Translations under genes and position numbers: made by a program | The notes under the pieces: generated by a model | The model's database searches: none | Seen by the model: the letters and a program-made list of their open reading frames with translations, nothing else | Told to the model about the DNA's origin: nothing | Shown here: positions 54,616 to 64,000 of the stretch, piece after piece | How positions within the stretch are numbered: the first letter of the stretch is position 1 | Layout of the letters: each line of letters begins with the position of its first letter | Assembly: GCA_032173965.1 (NCBI GenBank) | Contig: CM063299.1 | Location: 2,167,501 to 2,231,500, forward strand | DNA from: Sitta carolinensis | Taxonomy: Eukaryota > Chordata > Aves > Passeriformes > Sittidae | Direction: 5' to 3' | DNA: 64,000 nt

Positions 54616-57064
54616 CCCCTTTCTTCCTTCTCCCACCCACTCCCCCCAAATCAAATTTTAGGTTTCTGCAAAGCCTGACTTCTCAACCCTGGTTATCTTG
54701 CTTCAGCAGAAGCAAATTGCAGTTATTACAAAATAGCCAGAGAGTCTATAAGGCCGAATGGGTTTTATATGATGCACAATTTGTTGGCTACTGTACAAGT
54801 TCATTAAAGTGTATCATAAGAGGTTGTTTTACTGGTACATTTAAGGAAGTTAATACATCTCGACAGTGTATGCATGGGGGAATGCAGATACAATAACCCT
54901 CAGACTTGCTGGGGCCAAGCCCATTCCTGGCCTAACTCCACTGGAGTGAGGGGAATCACTGGGGGCTGGGCAGCCCTGGAGTGCTGTGATCCCTGGTCCT
55001 GCAGCTCCGGGCTCTCCTGCCACCCACTCCCATCTTTCCGTGGGGATTTGCTCCTGTTCTGTGTTGTTCAGCCTGTTCCCAGCCCAGAGGCTATCGGTGG
55101 TCTGAGCAGTTGTGTGACCTTTGTAGGTTGGGAGGTGTTCCAGGTCCTGGCTGTCCCATCTTTGGGACATCTTTGTGTGGCTTTAGGGACCTGTCTGTCC
55201 TGCTACCCTGCAGCCCCACGGTTCAGCTCCTGCTGCACTTGTCTGCTCTGTCCAGATCTGTGAGAAATTGTCCTGCAGCTTCCACTCTGTAACAGGAAGG
55301 GTGTCCCCATGTCATGGAGCCATTCCCAGTCTTGTCTGTGCTTCCCATGGGAATCTCACTGATGTTCCTCTACTCTGCTCTAAGGGCTGGGAGGAAGAAG
55401 AATAATAATATACACTGGATTTTTTTATTATTATTTTTTAAAATTTATTTTTTATTAATGAAGCAGAGCAATTTGGGGGAAGGCAAGCAGCCGTGCTGCC
55501 TGTGGAGCTGGGGGTCAGCTGTGTGGGCAGGTGGTCCCTGTGGCCATGTAATGGCTAATTGCCCCCCTCGTGTGACCCAGCATTGCTCAGAGCCGGCCGG
55601 GGTGAGGGCAAGAGCCCAATTTCCTGAGCACAGCAGAGCTCTCTGTGGCAGCCCAGCACTTTTCCAGGGTTTCCTCGGGTATCAGAATACACTGCTCGTC
55701 TGCCTGGCTGGTAATTAGTTCCAGAGCAGGCTGGGCTCTGTGAGAGCACCCGGGCTCGTGTTCCATGGGGAATGTGTGCCCCGGGATGGCAGCTTGCATG
55801 TGGCAGCTCCCCGGGTTTTAGCCTGACACCCCCTAACCTAGATCGGGCTGGAAAAATCCCCTCCATGCCTCTGCCCCTCCTGTTCCCTTGTCTTGTGTCC
55901 CTCCCCAGCAGGAATTGTCAGGTTTTCCTGCCTGGCAGCAGCCCGGGGAGCTCGGGACAGCTCGGAGCCGTGGGATGCAGCCAGGACAGGATTCCCTGCA
56001 TCCCGGCCCCGTGCCCACAGCTCTGCATCCCTGATTGCTGCCTGCTCCCTGCCTTTTCCCTGGCTGGCATCAGTCTCTGCAGTGCCACCCCCTGGCAGGC
56101 CCCGCCGAGGTGACAGGAGCTGCCAGCTGCAGGAATGCTGCCCACCCCAGAAAAGCCCAAACCCCCCAGACCCCAGCCGGGCTGGGTGCACTGTCCCACA
56201 CCAGGCACCGGGGGACAGGCTGGAGCCCCCAGGGGCAGGGCCAGCCACGCAGGAGCCACAGGAAGACAAAACTCTGTCCCTGCCCCTTGTCTTGCTGGTA
56301 ACTCTTTGCCTGGAAATCGATCCTAGCTGGAAAAGGGAGTGGGATCACCCCGGGAGGAGCCGTGCCGGGGTTTGGGGAGCCCAGAGATGCTGCCCAGCAC
56401 CCCCAGCTCTGACGTGGGACCTTTAAGCAAAGCCAGCTGTGTGCTGAGGGAGATAAAAGCCCCAAATCAGACAGGATAAGCACAGTATTAGTGTGGGATA
56501 CGCCACTCATTTCTGATTTAAATTACTGTTTTTACTTCCTGGACTCATGGGAGAGTAAGGATGTGAGGAAAATGAAGAGGTTTAGACATGGACATTCCTT
56601 CACCAAATACTGGCAAGAAATGGTGATGAATACAGCTGAGGTCATTACCAGCCCTGCTTTCAGGGTGATCAGCTTCCTGCTGATTTGTTTTCCTTGTATC
56701 CTGGGCAGATTATCTCGTGGCAGGTTACCTCCAGGATGAGGGATTAAATCCCACAGCCCTCACTGCTAGGTGTGTGCAGGGCTGCTGGCCCTGCAGTGCC
56801 CGGGGGGCTGTGGGGAGCAGGGCAGTGCCAGGGGATGCTGGGGTGGGATGCTTTTTGTTTTAGGGAAAAGCTGACTTTTTGCTGTCCCCTATACTTTGTG
56901 TATAGACCTGTCCTTATCACAGAGTCCCACTGCAGCAAAGGACTGCTGCGGGGTGTGCAGGAGGTTAAATATCCCAGGTGAGGCAGTGGAAGTGCAGGAA
57001 TATTTAGCAGAGAGCAGAGCAGGCACTGCTGCTCCAGCTCCTTTCCACCCCAGACACATCTTAC

Positions 57065-57380
57065 ACAGAACCAGAGAAAGGTTTGGGTTGGAAGGGGCCT
57101 TAGGGCCCATCTCATTGCACCCCTGCCATGGGCAGGGACACCTCCCCCTGTCCCAGGCTGCTTCCAGCCCCATCCATCCTGGCCTTGAGGATTTCCAGGG
57201 ATGGGGCAGCCACAGCTCCTCTGTTCCAGTGTCTCACCACCCTCACATGGAACAATTTTTTCCAATATCCCATCTAAACCTCTCTTCCAATTTAAAGCCA
57301 TTCCTCCATGTCCTGTCACATAAAAAGTCCTTCTCCAGCTCTCCTGTAGCCCCTCCAGGTCCTCTCTCCCCCTTGGCAGC
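57065..57380 (-). mobile_element. CR1 LINE fragment, antisense
   Basis: The + strand gives the reverse complement of a CR1 3' region of over 300 bp: AAGGTTTGGGTTGGAAGGGG, CATGGGCAGGGACACCTCCC, CATCCTGGCCTTGAGGATTT, CCAGGGATGGGGCAGCCACA, TCCATGTCCTGTCACATAAA and CTGTAGCCCCTCCAGGTCC in consensus order. It is the longest CR1 piece in the window and lies about 0.9 kb before the last exon. The 3' limit of similarity is uncertain by a few tens of bases. Confidence 0.9.
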
Positions 57381-58215
57381 AGAGGAATTTGCCCAAAACT
57401 TCTGTCCCCATCCCATCCCCTCCAGCCCAGACAAAGTCATGCTCGGGGTCACACTTCACAGCTGCCCGGAATATTTCTTGTCTCCTGTCACCACTGTCAC
57501 CCTGGGGGAGGGTTCCAGTGCCATCCTCGGGGCTCTGCCTCATGTCCCTGCTGCATGCCACTGCTGAGTGCTGCCAGGGGGATGCTGCACGTGGCCACCG
57601 AGTCAACTGCAGGGTTCAAGTGGCTCACAGAGAGGCCAGGATGCCCTGCACACACAGAAATCCTCCTGTTTGGAGATTAGGGAGCACTAAAGGCTTCGGG
57701 AGGTCAGACAGGGGGGACGTCTGGGTGGGTGTGACCAGGAGAGGGAGAGAGACGGCCGGGCTGCTTTGTCTTTTGCTTTGAGGCACGGCTGAGGGAAGGG
57801 GATATTTTGTCTAAGTCTTGAAAAAGCTGAGTTATTTATGTCCATTTAGGCAGGATAAAGGGCTGTGGAGAGTCCCTGGTGTTCCCAAGGTGGGGAATGG
57901 CAGTGGTTATGCACTGCTGGTGCACACTCTGCCAATCCTACGCTGCAGAAGATTTTCCATCATCTGCAGCCATGCCCTTTATACCCTGCTCAGTTCTGAG
58001 ATCCCCACTATGGAATCCTGTCACATCCTGAGTCAGCAGCCTGCCCCAGGGAAGGGCAGCAGGTAACATCTCCATCTTTAGCTCAGCCGAGCTGAGAGCC
58101 CAGCTGGAGAGCAGCAGCCCCAGGAGCGACTCCCACACCAGCCCAGAAAAGGACCATGAGCAAACGGTAGAGCAATGCAGCAGCGAGGGGATTTGTCAGT
58201 AAAGCATCTGTCTGA

Positions 58216-58419
<204 letters not shown>

Positions 58420-59067
58420 AGGAGCCGCCCCGACAGGGGAAGGAGCCGCCTGTCCCCCAGGCTGTGTCTGTCACCTGCCAGCTCCCGCCTGGGTCTCTTA
58501 CCCTGATGAATATTGACGACTCTTAAACCTTCCTTGACTCTGTGTTCCTGTGCAATACGAACAGGCTCCATCTTCAGTCCTGATAGCTCTGCAGCTTCTT
58601 TTCTTGCTGTCTTCAGGAAGAGGTTGGGTGAGGAGAAATATTCCTGAGCCACCTTGGGTCAAGCACATGGTTTCACAACTGTTCTCTGCTTTTTTTCGTG
58701 CTGAGAGATGAATCTCCGTAACTCAGAGGAGCTCTCGCCGTTTGTGAAAATGCTGAGCATTAATGGATGAACTGGAGAGACTGGAAACTGGAGGACTTTC
58801 TGTGGACAGGGTTGATGATGTTATTCCTTCCTCGTTGCATCTTCTTGCTGCCCTTCTTCCCTCTGATACTCATTGCCAGGAGTATTACAAATGGAAATGT
58901 TTCTTTTTGTTCTTTGGAAGAATCCTCTCTCTTGCTCCGGTTTTCTTCTAGTCATGTATTTTAGAAACGTACTTGATTGACTAATTGCAGTCACGGATTT
59001 CTCATATTTGGTTATAAAAGTTGTTCATTGGAACTCAGATATCTGTCCAGAAATGCATGTGACATTG

Positions 59068-59073
59068 AATAAA
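59068..59073 (+). promoter_or_regulatory. proximal poly(A) signal AATAAA
   Basis: A canonical AATAAA lies about 650 bases after the stop codon. It is followed 50-90 bases downstream by GT-rich sequence (GAGTGTTACTGGG, GGGCTTTGTGTATC), which fits a cleavage-stimulating element. Confidence 0.6.
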
Positions 59074-60086
59074 TCTAAGTTAAACAAGAAACTGCCTAAA
59101 TGGCAACCTTCATGGAGTGTTACTGGGCTGATTGTGGGCTTTGTGTATCTCCCTGGACCAGACTGTGTGTATTTACTGACCTGAGGGCTTTAATTAAAGC
59201 CATCAGTGGCTGTTATGCAGCCAGTCTAGTATGGTTTTGCCTCCCCATTTCCTCGTCCTCGTGTGCACAGACAGGATTTTTAAAAACAAGGTATTTAGGT
59301 GGTGTGCCTTGCACCCACTTGGCCCCTCTGAAAACCAGCACCCAGCTCCCTGCTGTGGCTGGGGCCCTGCTTCTTCATCCCACTGATTCCAGTGGGACAA
59401 GGACCAGGTGCTGGAGGCACCATTTCCACCCATTCTGTTGTAGGGTCGTGGATCAGAGGCTTTGCAGAACAGCCTGAACCTCTGCACCCTTCTGAACGTG
59501 CACAGTCAGAGCTAGCACTGCATAACCCTGCTGATAAAACAGTCCTGGGCTCACACATCATAACCACACGAATTCCTACATCTCAGCCAACTTGTGTCTA
59601 GGAGCAGAGTGAGATGGGACTGTCAGCTTATGAAATTTCCTTCCCACTACTTGTTTTTAATAGAAGCCGTTTGAGTCATGGCAGGGAGAGGAAACTATCT
59701 AAACCCACAAATCTTACAGCTCCAGCCAGCCACACCAAGGGATGCAGAACCAACCACCCTCTTCCTACTCCATCCCCAAACACCCAGTTCAGTCTTGGGC
59801 TTGGTTTGGTTTCGGGTTTGTTCTTTTTTTTTTTTTCTGCTTTTAACTGTAACACAGCCACTCAGAAGGTTTTGTTTTCTTCAGGCTTGGAAACCGCTAA
59901 TAAAAAGCGAGAGTTTACAGCAATAATTTCAGTTTCGTGCTCGGTTTTCAGTCAGTCTCTTCTCAAGCAAAAAAAAATAACTTCCTTGGGATGAAATCAG
60001 AGGAGAGTTCTGCCTCTAAGTAAGTACTTCTAGCTCCGGCCCGCTGGCTATATCTGCTGTAATGTTATGTTCCTTTTTGTCTGTAA

Positions 60087-60092
60087 AATAAA
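60087..60092 (+). promoter_or_regulatory. distal poly(A) signal AATAAA
   Basis: A canonical AATAAA within TCTGTAAAATAAAGGC, preceded by two TGTAA words (CTGTAATG and CTGTAAAA) that resemble the UGUA sites bound by the cleavage factor CFIm. This is a good candidate for the main or alternative end of the BCAS3 transcript. Confidence 0.55.
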
Positions 60093-60669
60093 GGCTTGAA
60101 GTACAGGGTTGAGGGCAGGACTGGCACCGCGGACAAATGGGACCGCAGGGTCAAGTCAGTCCACACCAGTCAGGGTTTTTAACACAGTTCAAGCCAAGGT
60201 CAGCTCCAAAAGTTCAAACAAAATCCAGATTAACACATACAGAAGGGATTGTGTTGTCACCGTGATGCTTGTTTCCTTTCAGGCTTTCCAAGGAGAGGGA
60301 CAAAGTTCTCGCCGAGGGAGGAAGGAGCCTCCTCTCCCTCTGCCTGGGACAGCCTGGCTGCTTCTGGCTCAGCACACAAAGTAGGATAGCTCATAACACA
60401 GAGTGGTGTCATTGCAAATGTATTTGTTGTTGGCAGGCATTAAATCACTTTTTATAAGTGCTGCAATATGGCCATGTGGAAATTCCCAGTCTGCAAGAAG
60501 CTCCTTTGAATCAGGATGTTTTGTTTAAAGTGGGGGGGAAGAGATTCAAAAAAACCCTACAAACTGGGGCTGTACCAAAATATTTTCAGTCTGGTTCATT
60601 GAAAAGAATGTCCTAAATTCCCTGCTGTTGATAGCCCTGTAGCCAAACTGTTAAGAAAGCCTAGAGCCT

Positions 60670-60684
60670 AAAAAAAAAAAAAAA
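60670..60684. repeat. short A-run
   Basis: About 15 A bases after GAGCCT. It is a minor homopolymer with no retroposon body recognised. Confidence 0.6.
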
Positions 60685-60814
60685 ATAAGCATTGCCATGA
60701 GGTGGCTAATTTAACTTTAATTTGATACTTTCACAGATGACCCAGCAGAATAACCACTGAGTTCCAGCTCTTCTGTGAGCCAGAGAAAACTGAGTGTGTG
60801 GCAGCGATGACTGT

Positions 60815-60952
60815 ATAGGATCTGATTCATTGATAACTCCATGGGGTCTGAATTATCACTAACTCTAAGGTCTGTATGGTCTGATTTAATGATAAATTTA
60901 TAGGATTTAGTTCAATAATAATTCTATAGGATCTGATTCATCAGTTACTCTG
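60815..60952 (+). repeat. degenerate tandem repeat, about 26-34 bp unit
   Basis: Around five imperfect iterations of TATAGGATCTGATTCATTGA followed by TAACTC-type endings, for example at 60815, 60845, 60871, 60901 and 60929. Unit length alternates between roughly 26 and 34 bases. It is an old, decayed minisatellite with no coding potential. Confidence 0.6.
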
Positions 60953-62567
60953 TTTGATGCAACACATCCCTGTGCTGTGTTCTTCATTCACACCACACTC
61001 CTGCTCCCATCCATGGCCCTAAAATCTCATTTCAACTGGGTGCCAGGGGCCACACAAACCTCCTCCTCAACCTCAGCAGCATATGAGAACTCATTTTCAG
61101 GCACCAGGAGAGAATATTTCTGTTCCCTGGTAAGTCTAGAAGCTGCTCTTAAGGGAGGTTAACCCCTGACTTCAACACAACCAGGTTTTTAGTCTGGGAA
61201 CTTGATCCAAACCCCACTTAGAAATAACCAGAGGCTCGTGGTCTTTGCAGGATTTGGAGCAAGCAGCTCCTGCTGCTGTGGAAATCCTCCAGGTGAGTTT
61301 GTGACACACCAGGTTCTCAAGCACAGCAGCTGGCAGCCCAGCAAGAATGCTGTGCCATGATATAAACCAAAGAGCCCAAGAGACACGGGGACTGCAGGTT
61401 TTTAAACTGTTTCCAGTAGTTGTAAGCAGAGGGCTCCTGCTGAGTTCAAAAGGCAAAACGTCTCATTTAAAGCAGGGCGGACTGTATATCACTCTGGGCA
61501 TAAAGTGGGGCTCTTCTATTAAAAGTTGAGTTCAGATTTCATGAATTAACATGAAATATTGCTTTCTTATCCTACCCTGGTTTCTGTAATAAGCACACGC
61601 GTGTAGCAGGCTTAAATCATGGGAGGAGGATGTTGGAAAAGGAGTGGGGAGTCAAAGGTTCTCCAAACGTGACAGCTTGGAGTTCAAATGAAATCAAATC
61701 TCAGGGCCAGCCCGGGGCCTGGGTGGAACCATCGGGCTTTCCTGGTGCTCTGCAGGGAGAGTGGAGCTCGGGATTTGGTGGCTTTGCCAGGGATGCTGAG
61801 CCCCAGCCCAGGCAAACCCCGTGCTGTCCCCATCCCTGTCCCTCTGAGGGGACAGCTCTGGTTTGTCCTGCCCTGAGCAGCGTTCCCCAGGCCCAGAACA
61901 TCTGCTGGGACAAGGCAAAGGACTGGCCAAGGGCAAAATACTGCCGGGATCTCCATCCTCCTTCCTCAGCAGAGAACCCAGAGCAGAGCTGGGCTGCCAA
62001 GTGCAGCTGTGAAATCCCTGAACGCTGCTCCCCGTCCCCCCGACACCCAAACCAGGGGGGAAATCCTCGGTGCTCTCACCAGGGCTTCCTCAGTGATTCT
62101 TTGAGCATCCAAACCACGTCTGCGCCACGTCTCTACATTTATTTTCTCACTCCTTTGCTCTGGCTTGTTGCTGTGCAGGGTAGGAAAGTTTGCGCCATTT
62201 CCTGTTGTCTTTCCCTTATGCTCCTGAGATATTGTAAAAATGTTCGGTATCCTCCAGTAGGTTGTAATCACTTCACCCTAATGTTTCACAGCTGCTAAGT
62301 GTAACTTTAAACCCAACCATTTGAGTGCTTACAATTAGCGAGTCAATGGGGCTGAGATCGGGTCTTTGTGATTGCAAAAAAAGGAGAAAACGAAACTTCT
62401 TTTTTTTTTGCCTTGAGTTTTAATTGGATAAAATGGGAACAAAAGTTGTGGAGACGAGGGGGGGGAGGTTAATGCAATAAATGATTAGTGGCTTGTGTGC
62501 TAGGAAAAAAAATAATTGAATCCACTGCTTGGCCTGTTTCACAGATGGAAAAGGCACCGGGACAAGA

Positions 62568-62988
62568 GTTTGTCTGCGGCAGCGCCTGTCCCGGGGACTG
62601 CGGGAGCTGCTCCCTGAGTGCAGGGGCAGAGCTGCTGGCAGCAGAAGTGGGAAGGCACAGGAGGATCGGCTGTGCCCCCCGGCTGTCCCTGCCCCGCATC
62701 CCCTCTGTCCCCTCCGTCCCGACCCGCGGCTCGGGGCTGTCCCAGCTCCCGCTGCCCCGCGCCGTTCATTGAACACCAGCGTCAGTTTGGGCTGGAGAGC
62801 CCTCCCAGCCCGGCAGGGCGACACCTCCTCTGGCTGATGTCACCGGGTTTGTCCCCCTCGGCCGCCTCCGGCACGTGCTGGGCACAGGTTTCAATTATCC
62901 CGCAAAACGCCTTCACCCCGGCGGGAGCAAAGGGCAGCGCACGGCGGGGTGCGAGAGCCCAGCGCCGGGGCAGGGACACGGCAGGGGC
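62568..62988. promoter_or_regulatory. CpG-rich block (CpG-island-like)
   Basis: I count roughly three dozen CpG dinucleotides in about 430 bases, far above the surrounding intergenic DNA, with high GC and words such as CCCGCGGCTCGGGG and GGCCGCCTCCGG. No start codon context or transcript is evident. It could be a promoter-type or enhancer-type CpG island between BCAS3 and the next gene, or simply a GC-biased zone seeding the adjacent minisatellite. Confidence 0.5.
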
Positions 62989-64000
62989 GATGCCTCCAAT
63001 GCCCGGGGACACTGCCTTCAGTGGCCGGGGACACTGCCTCCTGTGCCCAGGGACACTGCCTCCTGTGCCATGGAGCACTGCCTCCTGTGCCCAGGGACAC
63101 TGCCTCCGGCCGGAGACACTGCCCCTTGCCTGAGCATGCCTCCTGTGCCCAGGGACACTGCCTCCTGTGCCATGGACACTGCCTCCTGTGCCCAGGGACA
63201 CTGCCTCCTGTGCCCGGAGACACTGCCTCCTGTGCCATGGAGCACTGCCTCCTGTGCCCGGAGACACTGCCTCCTGTGCCATGGAGCACTGCCTCCTGTG
63301 CCCAGGGACACTGCCTCCTGTGCCATGGAGCATGCCTCCTTTGCCCGGACATGCCTCCTGTGCCATGGACACTGCCTCCTGTGCCCAGGATCAATGCCTC
63401 CTGTGCCCGGGACACTGCCTCCTGTGCCCAGGGACACTGCCTCCTGTGCCCAGGGACACTGCCTCCTGTGCCTGAGCATGCCTGCCAGGGACACTGCCTC
63501 CTGTGCCATGGAGCACTGCCTCCTGTGCCCAGGGACACTGCCTCCTGTGCCCAGGGACACTGCCTCCTGTGCCCAGGATCAATGCCTCCTGTGCCCAGGG
63601 ACACTGCCTCCTGTCCCCAGGGACACTGCCTCCTGTGCCCAGGTCAATGCCTCCTGTGCCCAGGGACACTGCCTTCCTGTGCCCAGGGACAATGCCTCCT
63701 GTGCCCAGGATCAATGCCTCCAGTGCCAGGAGCACTGCTCCTGTGCCATGGAGCACTGCCTCCAGTGCCCTGGACACATGCCTCCGTGCCCTGGACAACT
63801 GCCTCCTGTGCCCAGGGCCAGCCACCTGTGCCAGGAATGCCCGTGCCAGGATCAATGCCTCCAGTGCCCAGGAGCACTGCCTCCTGTGCCATGGAGCACT
63901 GCCTCCAGTGCCCGGGACATCCTCCATGCCAGACACTGCCTCCTGTGCCCAGGGACACTGCCTCCTGTGCCATGAGCACTGCCCCCTGTGCCCAGGATCA
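62989..64000 (+). repeat. 22-bp unit minisatellite (VNTR), runs off the window
   Basis: About 45 head-to-tail copies of a 22-bp unit, GGGACACTGCCTCCTGTGCCCA. The main variant classes are TGGAGCACTGCCTCCTGTGCCA and GGATCAATGCCTCCTGTGCCCA. The 62989 end is diverged, the middle is regular, and units from about 63650 onward carry many small deletions. Because 22 is one more than a multiple of three, all three + frames read the same 22-residue cycle (GTLPPVPRDTASCAQGHCLL and so on), and likewise on the minus strand. Long Cys/Pro-rich or Gly/Gln/Arg-rich frames therefore arise automatically (for example 62875-63975 on + and 62891-63604 on -). No splice sites, start context or homology support a protein. 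Confidence 0.95.

Larger units (their letters stand above)
58420..60092 (+). other. BCAS3: BCAS3 3' untranslated region (probable)
   Basis: The sequence after the TGA has no coding signal and contains two AATAAA signals. Ending at the first gives a UTR of about 0.65 kb, and at the second about 1.7 kb. The region holds a 15-base T-run at 59823-59837. The extent is inferred from the signals only, without transcript data. Confidence 0.6.
60093..62567. other. intergenic stretch downstream of BCAS3
   Basis: No gene is seen. The 222-residue frame at 61630-62298 has no recognisable domain. A degenerate tandem patch lies at 60815-60952. A non-repetitive AT-rich patch with ACAATTAGCGAGTCAATGG lies at about 62320-62460. 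In other vertebrates the space after BCAS3 leads to TBX2, which would lie beyond the window edge. Confidence 0.45.

Noticed and set aside
61630..62298. 222-residue + frame downstream of BCAS3
   Set aside because: GC-rich region where chance frames are long on both strands; no domain seen.
62875..63975. 366-residue Cys/Pro-rich open frame and its antisense counterparts
   Set aside because: It is produced by the 22-bp minisatellite, whose frame-shifting periodicity keeps every frame open; there is no start context, splicing or homology.
62989..64000. Possible CRISPR array
   Set aside because: Copies are adjacent with no unique spacers, and the genome is a vertebrate; this is a minisatellite.

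Overview
This is vertebrate nuclear DNA, most likely from a bird. It has sparse, split coding sequence with consensus splice sites and long AT-rich introns. The interspersed repeats are mainly short, decayed CR1 LINE 3' ends (six recognised) plus two solo LTRs, with a few very old SINE-like remnants. That repeat mix and low repeat density are typical of bird genomes. The species cannot be named from the sequence.

Only one gene can be supported: the 3' end of BCAS3 on the + strand. I recognised it from the C-terminal protein sequence by memory, not by a database search. The window opens inside a large intron (1-37952). It then crosses a 168-bp penultimate exon (37953-38120), a 20.15-kb last intron (38121-58270), and the last exon (coding 58271-58419, stop TGA). 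The 3' UTR has two candidate poly(A) signals, at 59068 and 60087. Both exon junctions are phase 1 and join into one clean reading frame. In human and chicken the next gene downstream is the developmental regulator TBX2. The unusually large, repeat-poor terminal introns fit a gene whose introns host distant enhancers of a neighbour. Several AT-rich, non-repetitive blocks with homeodomain-like and palindromic motifs are listed as candidates for such enhancers. Their conservation cannot be tested here.

Region by region: 1-4.0 kb is AT-rich intron. 4.0-4.6 kb is low-complexity T/CT tracts. 5.8-6.3 kb holds a 102-bp direct duplication flanking a strongly C-depleted 262-bp insert. 7.6-16.9 kb carries four CR1 fragments and a solo LTR with a perfect 6-bp target duplication (15350-15644). 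18-29 kb carries two MIR-like fragments, another old repeat and a CR1. 37.9-38.6 kb holds an exon, a T-run, a CT repeat and a second LTR of the same family in inverse orientation. 51-54.9 kb holds (TTTA)n, a 45-bp A-run, a (TCC)n tract and a long imperfect palindrome. 57 kb holds another CR1. From 62.57 kb to the window edge there is a CpG-rich block and then a minisatellite of about 45 copies of a 22-bp unit. Because the unit is 22 bp, long open frames run through it in every frame on both strands; these are best read as artefacts.

I did not find an RNA gene, a CRISPR array, an intact mobile element or a second protein gene. The most interesting items are the frame-independent 22-bp minisatellite, the paired inverted solo LTRs, the C-poor insert between direct repeats, and the 54.5-kb palindrome.
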